Below are positions 44,870-57,400 of a DNA stretch of 64,000 nucleotides, in pieces. How positions within the stretch are numbered: the stretch's first letter is position 1; every line of letters begins with the position of its first letter. The notes beneath the pieces are model-generated. The model saw nothing but the letters and a program-made list of their open reading frames with translations. It was not told where the DNA came from and did not search any database. The translations under genes were made by a program, and so were the position numbers. This DNA comes from Isoetes taiwanensis (Eukaryota > Streptophyta > Lycopodiopsida > Isoetales > Isoetaceae), in the NCBI GenBank assembly GCA_021234155.1, contig JAJEKV010000215.1, positions 310,001 to 374,000 of the forward strand, given 5' to 3'.

Positions 44870-46480
44870 TGCATGGATTTGAAATCATGAATAGACACCT
44901 GGGCTATTTTGGTGTAAATCATGATCGATTTTGTTTTAACATGTGCCTTATTGCATTTACTATGCCTTTATGGTAACGATTTTGAATGATTACACTCATC
45001 ATCATCAATGATATCTACTTTGTTAATTTGGGATTTTCCGGTTTGATGAAAAACCTTTTTGGAATTTTTTTTAAGTTTTTTCTTAAAGGTTTTGGGGATT
45101 TCCGGCGCCGAAAAGAATTCCCGAATCACAAAAATTGAAGAAAATTGTATGGTGTGATTTTAGTTTTTCCATACGATTCCTCTTTCCTCTTTGATCCGAG
45201 TGCAGCTGGCGAGCAGGCTGCATGCGACAATTGTTCAAACCTAAGTTCTATGAGATAATGATTATGGAACGAAATTTTTCCCTCTTAGCATTTTCGTGCA
45301 CATGCATTTATGTGCAACAGATGATATTTTGCACTTTAAAGTCGATGGATCCGCCTCTAGGATGCGATTCCGGCGATTGCCTTGGCTTACAGCCAGCTCC
45401 GGGCATTTTGAGTGTGTTTGAACCTTTAAATGCAGGTGAAACTGTAGAAAATCCAGTCTTAGTTTCTTAGTTCTATGCATAGCCAGGGATCTATGCAGTT
45501 CTATGTCTTCATCCCGCAGTTTATGTTTTCCATAATTTTCAAAATTCCGTTGCTTTCCAGAATCAATAGCTGTGGAGACAGAACCGGCTACATATTTGCT
45601 AGCACGAAGAATCAGGTTATTCTGTATTTTTTTCTTTTTGCCCAACAGATGCATATTTTGAAGCTTTTAAATTTTCAATGACACTGCAAAGATCTGCTCC
45701 AATATTGTGAGGCCAAGGTATGGTGAACATGTACGGTGAGCTTGATGCAATCAAATGCATTAATGCGACTTCTACTTTGATATGCAAAGATGATATAGGA
45801 AATTGAAATCTGGCAAGGCAATGCACATTGGGAGAATATATCTTTTAATAGAAGATTTTGAGGATGCTACATATCTACTCATCACTGGGCGATTTAAGGC
45901 ATGACTCCCTGGATCCATGTTAAGATAGATTGTTTCAATTCTTCAAAATTATGGCTGCTTGGTAATTATGGACAATCATGCAATCTTTAATGTTTCTTGC
46001 ATTGCTTATTTGTTGCCTACATATATTTCAGTAATCTCTGCATTATATTTTTGGAGAAGAGCATAAGGTCACATCTAAATATGGCATGTATTTCTTATTA
46101 TTTATGTCATCTTAATTTGCGCTTGCATATTTCTATCTTATATAGGAATTTTATTGTGCAACAGCTCTTAGCATCTTGATTTTTTAATTCTTCTGATATT
46201 CATTTCTACATCTTAACTAAATGCCATGCTACAAAGGATATCATTTGTTAACAACAGACACCAACTCTGGCTTAAAAAGACATAAGGTATGCCATGCTTT
46301 GCATTTGGTCTTTTACTACATTAGCAATGTGTTATTTGAATGTAGCATTTTTAATGTTGCAAACTGTGCTGTGGCATTGTCTTCTATTTTTGTTGTCTGA
46401 ATGACTTACTGCCATGTTTTGATTTCTCATAATTTTAATAATTTACATGCAATAACCTGTGATTCTAAGAGTCTCACTTG
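44870..46480. other. No gene recognised
   Basis: The frame at 45222-45470 contains MDPPLGCDSGDCLGLQPAPG and ILSVFEPLNAG up to an AG/GTGAAAC junction near 45435. It is Cys/Gly/Pro-rich and could be a first exon, but no partner exon is seen and I do not know the family. Confidence 0.3.
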
Positions 46481-46483
46481 ATA

Positions 46484-46583
46484 CTTGGAAGCAAGCTTGC
46501 CTTAAAGTTCTATTTGACATGCTAGAACTTCAACTTGGAAGCAAGCCTGCCTTAAAGTTCTATTTGACATGCTAAAACTTCAA
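46484..46583. repeat. 50-bp tandem duplication
   Basis: CTTGGAAGCAAGCYTGCCTT...TGACATGCTARAACTTCAA occurs at 46484-46533 and 46534-46583, with two or three differences. Confidence 0.9.
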
Positions 46584-47587
46584 ATGTCCGGCCCTACATC
46601 AAATTTTCTATCATGCTTCCATTCTATGATTCAGGTCCGAAATTGAACTCTAGGTGATTGAAGATGCAACTTATGTGGTACTTCCGTGAAGTTCTCTTTT
46701 TGTTGTAATTTTTGGACGAAGTTCCCTATGTATTTGTGGTATATGCAGCGTACCAGGCAAAGTAGTCTTGAATGCAGTAAGCTTGAATGCAGTAAAGTTC
46801 TTTTACCGCTCTTATACTTTACAGTGGCTGACAATGACCTTATTTTTTACTGGTCCTATAGTTCATTATATATAACTCGACTAGCCTGAACAATGTACAG
46901 CTAATTCAACAAGAAGGACCTAATTTTCCCAATTCTATGATCAAATTCCTGCAGCTGATTGTGTAGCCAACTGTTCTTGAAAGATAGAAGTCTTGAAATC
47001 CAGAATGTCATGGAATCCAGAATGTCATGGAATCCAGAATGTCTTCCCTTTATCGCGGTCAAGCTGCTGCACTTGCACTTTAATATGCAAGCCCATGCGA
47101 GGAGTCCGCTTGCACTTTATTTTGATGTTGAGCCCTTTGCTCCTCTTTGATCAAAGAGTAGCATATTGATCAAGTTCGTCCAGTTCATGGTATAGCAAAA
47201 CTGTGCATAAAACTATAGAAGCCTTGGAATCATACCAGCTTAGATGTACCAGATGATAATGTGTGGTATATTGCACGACTGTTTTCATACTTTTGAGGCA
47301 CCATATAGAAGTTTGACTGATCTGAGCAGGGTTTGAATCTTTGAGACATTTATACTTTTGCACAATGGGTTAGAATGTAGTGCTACATATTGCTCCCATT
47401 GTTGGGCATATACTTTCGCCGTAGCCACGTTTTATGTAGCCCCGTCTCCCCAGACGTTGCCTTTGTTCCACTTTCTAGAGTGTGCTTGGAAAGTATGGCA
47501 AGGATCTGAATTTAAAATATTTCCTGCTGATAAATTAATAATATTACACTCCTTTGTTTTATCTTGGAAGAGTGCTCTATTTGTATA
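46584..47587. other. No gene recognised
   Basis: A 16-bp phrase GGAATCCAGAATGTCAT recurs near 47005-47040, and CTTGAATGCAGTAA is doubled near 46770-46795. No coding support. Confidence 0.4.
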
Positions 47588-48154
47588 ATGTCTTCGATTC
47601 GCGTAGTGAATCGGCATTCTTGCTCAAGACGAGCATGCATGCATTGCATGCGTCGCATGCATGCATCGCATGCGTTTTGGGCCGTTCTTCAGGTTGGGCG
47701 TTTGCTACTTATTGCGGAGTTCTTCATCGACGTTTCATCGGCGCTTCCTCTTCTCTCAGCAGTACCTTATTCTCTTTGATTTGTTTCGAGGCGGGGAGGG
47801 GCTTCTTCCCGCCTTTGGTTTGGTTAATTTGGCGTTGCTTTCCTTTGTCCTTTTCGGCCTTTAGCCTTCATCCCGTGACCGCCCTCGATCCTAGTTTGTT
47901 AAGGAAGTCCTTTGGTATTCGGGCGCTTTGTTGGTTTCATGCGAATCGCGGTGCAAGAATGTCTTCGATTCGCGTAGTGAATCGGCATTCTTGCTCAAGA
48001 CGAGCATGCATGCATTGCATGCGTCGCGATGCATGCATCGCGATGCGTTTTGGGCCGTTCTTCGGGTTGGGCGTTTGCTACTTATTGCGGAGTTCTTCAT
48101 CGGCGTTTCATCGGCACTTCCTCTTCTCTCAATTTTGTACCTTATTCTCTTTGA
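47588..48154. repeat. Direct repeat of about 193 bp with 371-bp period
   Basis: ATGTCTTCGATTCGCGTAG...TTATTCTCTTTGA occurs at 47588-47780 and 47959-48154. Both copies include a GCATGC-rich palindromic patch (GCATGCATGCATTGCATGCG). The GGGCGCTTTGTTGGTTTCAT phrase preceding copy two (47918) returns at 48636, so the unit is longer than the repeat. The copies do not behave as LTRs: no TG...CA ends, PBS or target duplication. Confidence 0.8.
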
Positions 48155-48390
48155 ACCCACCCTCCCTCCCTTCTTTGTTTATTATATTTTGTACAAGTTC
48201 ATTTTATCATGTTTTTCCACCCGATTAGGCGATGCTTTTTTTCCACCCACTGGGTGATGCTATTCTCTGGTATGTTTCTCGCTTGTTGTGTTGGTGATGT
48301 GCAGGTACAGGTTGGCGAGCGCCATCCGTTTTGACTTCTCCATGCGGGGGTTTTTGGGAGCGATTCTATGCCTTATGTTTGTCTAAGCCC

Positions 48391-48475
48391 CTTGCCGAAG
48401 GCTTATCACTAGGGTTTTTCCTCGAAAACCCGAAAGGGCGGGGTTTTTTAATCCCGGTGATAAGCTTTCGGCAGG
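48391..48475. repeat. Long hairpin around GGCTTATCAC / GTGATAAGC
   Basis: CTTGCCGAAGGCTTATCACT...AGGG pairs with CCCGGTGATAAGCTTTCGGCAGG across a loop of about 38 bp that itself contains GGGTTTTT/AAAACCC complementarity. It is likely the end of an unidentified element. Confidence 0.65.
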
Positions 48476-48679
48476 TACATCAGCCACTCATCTATTAGCA
48501 TTGTATTTGTTTTTAGGGTCCAAATGATATAATTGGATTTTCCCTTTATTTTTTCGTGGGTAGTTCGCATGTGTGCGGCTATCCACTGTCCACCATTGTA
48601 GAAATCTGCTGAGATGAATGAGAAGCCTATCTATCGGGCGCTTTGTTGGTTTCATGCGAGTCGCAGTGCAAGAATGGTC

Positions 48680-50890
48680 TTTTGTGTAGTTGTGCACTCA
48701 CTCATAAATTTCAAGACTGAAGAAGACCACAAGAACATAAACTATTGCATTTTTTCATAGTATTTGATTTCTTTTGATTTAAATAGCAACTAATTCGTCG
48801 TATTTCAAAGCTCTTAGTTTAGGTTCTCAAGTTTTAGCATTTGTAGCATCTTTGAGTTTCAGATGGAGCTCACATATCCTTTATCCTGGTGGTATAACAA
48901 CTAAAATTGAGTGCAAAATGCGCACACATTTACTGTCCTCATACACCATGGTGTAGCATTGCAAATATGGCTTTTCCCTCGGTCTGCATAGGTCAATGGA
49001 AGACTGTTATGAACAAATTATTAACATTTGCAATAATTACGATGTTTATGTTGGTACCTATTGTATACATTCTCAAAATATAGATGAAGGCTTTTGTAAT
49101 GCTACCACCAGTCAATACGAATCTATTTACATTTGTGAAATTTAATGTCGCTAAGACAAGCCATCGTCTTTATGGCATTGATTTCCCATGGGTATTGCTA
49201 CAAGATGCTTTACCTCTGCACCAAAGTTTCAATTTCTATAGCAGCTATGATGTAGGATAGACTGTATACATCTATAACATTTTCTCCTTTGTTAATAATT
49301 GACAATGAGGTCACATTTTGTGCATTCAAATTCAAGGCAAGGTGGATAAAATTAATAATGTAAATAGAAATAAGCTCATTTTCTATGTTGGCATTTCTCT
49401 ACAACTCCATAGCGATTTCTTACAAACATGCATATATCACACCACTCACTTCTAACAATTGCATAGAACTACAATCTCCAACATTACCACCATGAGGGTA
49501 TGGACTCCATTACCCCTACACAATGAGGATAGTTTGGTACCTCTACCAAAACCTAACCTGGTAATCTCTTTCTCTTACCTTCATTTTATTTTGTAATTTA
49601 TCTTTATCTTATTCCTTAATCATAGGACATCAAGTTCAAAGAGAAAAGGATGAATACACTTTTATATGCTTCCAAATACACTTATAAATGTTCGACATAT
49701 TGCATATGCATGTCCAATTAAAAGAACCACACTTTGTCGATTGACTGTATTCATGATCAACATCTACAATTTCAAAAATAATAGGAGGATGTAGAACAAA
49801 TAAAGGCTCAAGTAGCTAGATGTTTAGGCCATTGGGATGGGGCAACCATCCAAAGGCACAAAACCGCATTGTCTACTATGGAAGTGATAAAAGTGACCTT
49901 GGCCACTAGGATGTTATATCACCTAAACGGACAAAGACCCATCGACTATCATACGGGTGAGAAAATTGACTTAAATAATACAAATTCCAACACACAAAAT
50001 ATTGTTGCAAAAGCCCAGCAAGGTTGGTTGATAGTCATTTATTATGTTTAATTTTTTTTACCATCCTCCTTATTCCTATTTTGGAAATATCTTTCGAAAA
50101 TTCTTGATCCTATATTATTATGCTTTTCTCTTTGGGGTCATTATAGGATATCTCAATGCATGTGCATGTCTACCATTACTATATGTATATACATTGGTCA
50201 ACATGTATGAATATGACTGACCAAAGCATATTGCCGACATGTGATTTTATATTTGTCCTAGCACAAAATTATCTTAGACATTTAGAACATTGGTCCAAAT
50301 TACTCAGATGAACAAAGTACTTATGATAAGCAAAAGGTCTCCTTTATATTACTAAGAAAATAGGAATGGATTGTGATGCTATATTGCAAAATCTAAATAA
50401 GAACAAAGAGAATGGTTTGGGCTACATAGTTGATGTTCCTATCTAAATTCATGCAACAAATAAGACTATTGTAGGCCTCATCTCAAACTATTCCTAGCTA
50501 ATAATAAGAATCTACCATCATCTCCACAATTTTACTATATTGAAAAATCTAATGCATCAAATACAAATAACAATGTACATTGACAGCTTGATCATTAATG
50601 TAAAGAGGAAGTGCACATATGTACAGTAACTAATACACTCACCATTGAAATTTCCAACTCACAATGAATAGAATCTTGTTCTTTATAGTCAAGGCCTCAA
50701 CCAAGGGATAGAGTATGCTAGAGGCGTCTTCTTTGGCTTTTATATTGTATATCAAATCAGCACAAAACATGCAATAATGCCTCTCACATTCACACCTTCT
50801 TTTCTTTTTAGCATAATGTCAAATACAAAATTTGACACATTCTTCATTCTGGCCAACAATCAAACAATCACCCTTTCAAATTGTAGCAAA
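48680..50890. other. AT-rich body, probably of a non-autonomous Helitron
   Basis: No gene is evident over 2.2 kb. The sequence is about as AT-rich as other non-coding parts, has no internal repeats of note, and ends at a Helitron-type terminus. The 5' border was not found. Confidence 0.4.
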
Positions 50891-50918
50891 GTCCGGCAAC
50901 GCCGGGCACCATAACTAG
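50891..50918 (+). mobile_element. Helitron-type 3' terminus
   Basis: The hairpin GTCCGGC-AAC-GCCGGGC (50891-50907) is followed after 7 bases by CTAG (50915-50918) and then T. It resembles the terminus at 3454-3481 (same spacing, same GC-rich hairpin with a three-base loop), so both belong to related families. Confidence 0.65.
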
Positions 50919-51460
50919 TTATCCATTATATGTGGATTAGAATGTAAACACGTGGCATTAAAATAACCGTTGATTAGTGACATGTGTCGACTGTTTAAAG
51001 GGTCTTCCATACTATAAATAGAAGGCACTTCCACCACTTTAACACATTGAAAGCAATCGAGGTATTGGTGTGAGCGCATTCCTTGCATTCAAGCAAGGTA
51101 TAAATTTTCCTAATGGGTAACATTGTGAATTTTGGGTTGTTTGTTATTGAAGCGACATTTTCTCTTTGTTAATTCTAGTTAGTGAATGTATTGTTTGTGG
51201 TTTGAGTTATATTAACCAATACCTATCCTGATGAACTACTTGTCCAGATTAACAAACTTATTATCTAGATTAATCTATTGTCCAAATTAACCATTGTTTA
51301 AATTAGCCCCATGTCTAGATTAATCATTGTCTAGATTAACAATGAAGTCATTGTTTGAACATACTATAATCCAAATCAATGTTTTTCTAGTGTAATCCGT
51401 TGTTTTAACTATTATAATTCAAAGATTCATGGTGTTCAGTACTATAATTCCTAACATTAT
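50919..51460. other. Unique flank before the satellite
   Basis: ACTATAAATAG at 51014 is a good TATA-box string but has no ORF behind it. Repeated phrases CTAGATTAATC/CTAGATTAACAA and TGTCYAGATTAA lie at 51240-51340. Confidence 0.4.
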
Positions 51461-54400
51461 GGTGTAGATAACGTCCTGGCCCAAGGACGTTACCTAAAAA
51501 AAAATTTGCGCCCGAGGCATTTTCACTGGCCCGAAATTTTTTTTTGGTAACGTCCGAGGGCCAGGACGTTATCGCCCTTAACGCCCTGGTTCGAGGATTT
51601 GCTCCAGGGCCGGATCTTGATCTTAGAAGAAGGAAGCAGAGGTGCCTGGGGGCGTAAGGAAGCTTGCGGATGTTAGCTTGGCAGGAAGCGGGATATTAGC
51701 AAAGCCAGCCGCAGGCGGATATTGAAGAGGGAAGGCTTCTGCGCTGTTTCTAGAAAGATTCCGCTCTGTTTCTATAGAGGGATATTGAAGAGGGAAGGCT
51801 AACGGCTCGCATTTCACGGATATTGAAGAGGGAAAGCTTCGTTTTACGCCGGATTTTAGCAAACTCGTTTTACGCCTCGGATTTTTAGTCGTTCTTGATA
51901 TTATCCTAGGGTGTTATGAGGATTTCATGCTTAACACTCTAGGATGTTATGAGAAATAGCATAAAATGTCTCACGGTGAAGCTGTTACTAGCAGATAACA
52001 TCACTCCAATCAACGGCCGAGATTGGATCTCACTTTGTAAATCGAGAACCAGGCGTTAAGGTAGATAACGCCTCGCCCAAGGACGTTACCTAAAAAAAAA
52101 TTTGATGGCTAGTGAAAATGCGGGCGCGGCGCAGCGGACGGCCAGGCATTTTCACCGCCTGGCAAAATTTTTTGGTAACGCCCGACGGCCTGACGTTATC
52201 GCCCTTAACGCCTTCGGTTCGAGGATTTGCTCGAGGCCGGATCTTGATCTTAGAAGAAGGAAGCGAGAGGTGCTAGGAGGCGTAGGAAGCTTGCGGGATG
52301 ATGTTAGCAAAGGGAAGCGGGATATTATTACAGAAGAGCGAAGTTCGGATATTGAAGAGGGAAGGCTTCTGTGCTGTTTCTAGAAAGATTCCGCTCTGTT
52401 TCTATAGAGGGATATTGAAGAGGGAAGGCTACTGCTCTGTTTCTGCCGGATAAAGAAGAGGGAATGCTTCTGTTTTTGCTCGGATTTTAGCAAACTCTAT
52501 TTACGCCTGGATTTTTAGAATGTTCTTGATATTATCCTAGGGTGTTATGAGGATTTCATGCTTAACACTCTAGGATGTTATGAGAAACAAACATAAAATG
52601 TCCGCCGGTGAAGCTGTTACTAGCAGATAACATCACTCCAATCAACGGTGAGATTGGATCTCGACCGTAAATCGAGAACCAGGCGTTAAGGTGTAGATAA
52701 CGTCCGCCCAGGACGTTACCTAAAAAATTTGAGGGCTTGTGAAAATGCCGGTCTTGCCGCGCTACAGCCGCTCGGGCATTTTCACCGGCCCGAAATTTTT
52801 GGTAACGCCCGAGGGCCGTGATATCGCCTTTAATCTCGGGTTCGAGGATTTGCTCCGTATGGATCTTGATCTTAGAAGAAGGAAGCAGAGGTGCGGAAGC
52901 GTAAGGAAGCTTGCGGATGTTAGCAAAGAGAAGCGTGATATTAGCGCAGAGCGAGAAGCCGGATATTGAAGAGGGAAGGCTTCAGGCCGTTTCTAGAAAG
53001 ATCCCGCTCTGTTTCTATAGAGGGATATTGAAGAGGGAAGGCTACCGCTTGCTTTTCACGGATATTGAAGAGGGAAAGCCACATTTTACGCTCGGATTTT
53101 AGCAAACTCGTTTTACGCCTCGGATTTTTAGCTGTTCTTGATATTATCCTAGGGTGTTATGAGGATTTCATGCTTAACACTCTAGGATGTTATGAGAAAC
53201 GGCATAAAATGTCTGCCGGTGAAGCTGTTACTAGCAGATAACATCACTCCAATCAACGGCTGAGATTAGATCTCAGCCTGTAAATCTGAGAACCAGGGCG
53301 TTAAGGTGTAGATAACGTCCTGGCCCAAGGACGTTACCTAAAAAAAAATTTGAGGGCCAGTGAAAATGCCGAGGGCGTGCGCGCCCGAGGCATTTTCACT
53401 GGCCCGAAATTTTTTTTTTGGTAACGTCCGAGGGCCAGGACGTTATCGCCCTTAACGCCCTGGTTCGAGGATTTGCTCCAGGGCCGGATCTTGATCTTAG
53501 AAGAAGGAAGCAGAGGTGCCGGAAGCAGAAGGAAGCTTGCCCGGATGTTAGCAGCAGGAAGCAGGATATTAGCAGCAGAGCAGGAAGCCGGATATTGAAG
53601 AGGGAAGGCTTCTGCGTTGTTTCTAGAAAGATTCCGCTCTGTTTCTATAGAGGGATATTGAAGAGGGAAGGCTTCTGCGTTGTTTCTAGAAAGATTCCGC
53701 TCTGTTTCTATAGAGGGATATTGAAGAGGGAAGGCTACCGCCTGCTTTACACGGATATTGAAGAGGGAAAGCATTTTACGCTTTCGAATTTAAGCAAACT
53801 CGTTTACGCTCTAGATTTTTAGTCGTTTTTGATATTATCCTAGGGTGTTATGAGGATTTCATGCTTAACACTCTAGGATGTTATGAGAAACAAAGATAAA
53901 ATGTCTCACGGTGAAGCCGTTACTAGCAGATAACATCACTCCAATCAACGGGTGAGATTGGATCTCAACAGTAAATTGAGAGAAGGTGTAGATAGTAGAT
54001 AACGCCCGCCCGTTACCTAAAAAAAATTTGAGGGCGATTGAAAATGCCGAGGGCGGCGCGCATGGCCCGATTTTTTTTTGTAACGTCCGAGGGCCGTGAC
54101 GTTATCGCCTTTAACGCCCGGTTCGAGGATTTGCTCCAGGGCGAATCTTGATCTTAGAAGAAGGAAGCGAGGTGCCGGAGGCGAAGGAAGCTTGCCGGGA
54201 TGATAGCAAAGCCAGGATGCGGGGATATTAGCAGCAGAAAGGTAGCTCAGGATATTGAAGAGGTAAGGCTTCGCTACCGTTTCTAGAAAGATTCCGCTCT
54301 GTTTCTATAGAGGGATATTGAAGAGGGAAGGCTACTTGCCATTTTACGGATATTGAAGAGGGAAAACGCTTTCGCCGATTTTAGCAAACTCTACGTTTAC

Positions 54401-57400
54401 GCCTGGATTTTTAGTCGTTCTTGATATTATCCTAGGGTGTTATGAGGATTTCATGCTTAACACTCTAGGATGTTATGAGAAACAAAGATAAAATGTTCTT
54501 GGGGTGAAGTTGTTACTAGCGAGATAACATCACTCCAATCAACGGGCCGAGATTGGATCTCAGCATAAATCCTCGAACGGGGCGTTATGGTGTAGATAAC
54601 GTCCGGCCCGCGACGTTACCTAAAAAATTTGAGGCCAGGGTGAAAACGCGACGCGTCAGGCATTTTCACCGCCCAAAATTTTTTGGTAACGCCCGAAGGG
54701 CCGTGACGTTATCGCCCTTAACGCCCGGTTCGAGGATTTGCTCGGCCGGATCTTGATCTTAGAAGAAGGAAGCAGAGGTGCGGGAAGCGTAAGGAAGCTT
54801 GCCCGGATGTTAGCGCCAGGAAGCGGGATATTAGAAGCAAGCAGCAGAAGCCGGATATTGAAGAGGGAAGGCTTCGCATTGTTTCTAGCAAGATTCCGCC
54901 TGTTTCTATCGAGGGATATTGAAGAGGGAAGGCTACGCCTGTTTTCACGGATATTGAAGAGGGAAAGCTTATGTTTCGCTTTCGGATTTTAGCAAAATCT
55001 GTTTTACGCGCCCGGATTTTTAGTCGTGTTCTTGATATTATCCTAGGGTGTTATGAGGATTTCATGCTTAACACTCTAGGATGTTATGAGAAACATCATA
55101 AAATGTCCGGTTTCGGTGAAGCCATTACTAGCGGATAACATCACTCCAATCAACGGCCGAGATTAGATCTCAGCCTGTAAATTCGAGAACCGCGTTAAGG
55201 TGTAGATAACGTCTCGGCCCAAGGACGTTACCTAAAAATTTGAGGGCAGTGAAAATGCCGAGGGCGTCTTACCGGGGCATTTTCACCGCCCAAAATTTTT
55301 TGGTAACGCCCGAAGACGTTATCGTTTTAACGCCTCTCGGTTCGAGGATTTGCTATCGGCCGGATCTTGATCTTAGAAGAAGGAAGCAGAGGTCGAAGCG
55401 TAAGGAAGCTTGCCCGGATGTTAGCGGCGAGGAAGCGGGATATTAGAAGCGAAGCGAAGCGGGATATTGAAGAGGGAAGGCTTCGCATTGTTTCTAGAAA
55501 GATTCCGCTCTGTTTCTATAGAGGGATATTGAAGAGGGAAGGCTAACTTTTCTGCACGGATATTGAAGAGGGAAAGCTTACATTTTACGCTTTCGGATTT
55601 TAGCAAACTCGTTTACGCTTTCTGGATTTTAGTCGTTCTTGATATTATCCTAGGTGTTATGAGGATTTCATGCTTAACACTCTAGGATGTTATGAGAAAC
55701 GGCATAAAATGTCTGCCGTGAAGCCGTTACTAGCGAGATAACATCACTCCAATCAATCTACCGAGATTAGATCTCAAAGATCTCACCATGTAAATCGAGA
55801 ACCGTATGCGTTAAGGTGTAACGCTCATCGGCCCAAAGGTTACTGAAAATGCCGAGGGCGAGGGCGGTGAAATTTCAATCGCCCGAAAATTTTTTGGTAA
55901 CGCCCGGTGGGCCGACGTTATCGTTCTTAACGCCGGTTCGAGGATTTGCTCCGAGGGCGGATCTTGATCTTAGAAGAAGGGAAGCAGAGGTGCCGGAAGC
56001 GAAGGAAGCTTGCCGGGATGTTAGCAAAGAAGCGGGATATTAGCGTGAGCGAAGCCGGATATTGAAGAGGGAAGGCTTCGTCTTTTTCTAGAAAGATTCC
56101 GCCTGCTTCTATAGAGGGATATTGAAGAGGGAAGGCTACCGCCTGTTTTTCGCCGGATAAAGAAGAGGGAATGCATTTCGCTTTCCGGATTTTAGCAAAC
56201 TCTATTTTCGCCTGGATTTTTAGTCGTTCTTGATATTATCCTAGGGTGTTATGAGGATTTCATGCTTAACACTCTAGGATGTTATGAGAAACAAAGATAA
56301 AATGTCTGCCGGTGAAGTTGTTACTCAGCGGATAACATCACTCCAATCAACGGCCGAGATTGGATCTCACCTGTAAATTGGAGAACCGGGGCGTTAAGGT
56401 GTAGATAACGCCCGCCTGGGCGACGTTACCTAAAAAATTTGAGGGCTTGTGAAATGAAAATGCAGCCAGCACTCCCGGCATTTTCACCGCCCGAAATTTT
56501 TTGGTAACGCCCGGGCCGTGACGTTATCGCCTTTAACGCCGGTTCGAGGATTTGCTCTGTGGTCGGATCTTGATCTTAGAAGAAGGAAGCGAGGTGCCGG
56601 GCGTAAGGAAGCTTGCCCGGATGTTAGCAAAGCAGAAGGTGATATTAGCAGCAGAAAGGTGAAGCCGGATATTGAAGAGGGAAGGCTTGCTTCGCGTTCT
56701 AGAAAGATCCCGCCTGTTTCTATAGAGGGATATTGAAGAGGGAAGGCTACGCCTGCTTCACGGATATTGAAGAGGGAAAGCTTCGCTTCGCCGGATTTTA
56801 GCAAACTCGTTTTCGCCTCTGGATTTTTAGTCGTTCTTGATATTATCCTAGGGTGTTATGAGGATTTCATGCTTAACACTCTAGGATGTTATGAGAAACG
56901 GCATAAAAATGTCGGGCCGGTGAAGCCGTTACTAGCGGATAACATCACTCCAATCAACGGCCGAGATTAGATCTCAACAGAGAACGGTGAACCGTAAGGT
57001 GTAGATAACGCCTCGGCCCAAGGACGTTACTCAAAAAAAAATTTGAAATGCCGAGGGAAAATCACCGTCTTGGCATTTTCACCGCCCAAATTTTTTTGGT
57101 AACGCCCGAGGGCCGTGGACGTTATCGCTCTTAACGCCTCGGGTTCGAGGATTTGCTCCAGTACGGATCTTGATCTTAGAAGAAGGAAGCGAGAGGTGCT
57201 TGGGAAGCGGAAGGAAGCTTGCGGATGTTAGCGGCAGAAGCGAGGATATTAGCAGCCAGAAAGCGAAGCGGGATATTGAAGAGGGAAGGCTTCTCGCGTT
57301 GTTTCTAGAAAGATTCCGCTCTGTTTCTATAGAGGGATATTGAAGAGGGAAGGCTTGGCGTTGTTTCTAGAAAGATTCCGCTCTGTTTCTATAGAGGGAT

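Noticed and set aside
47588-48154. Short LTR retrotransposon with LTRs of about 193 bp
   Set aside because: No TG...CA termini, PBS, PPT or target duplication. A partial third copy points to a tandem unit.
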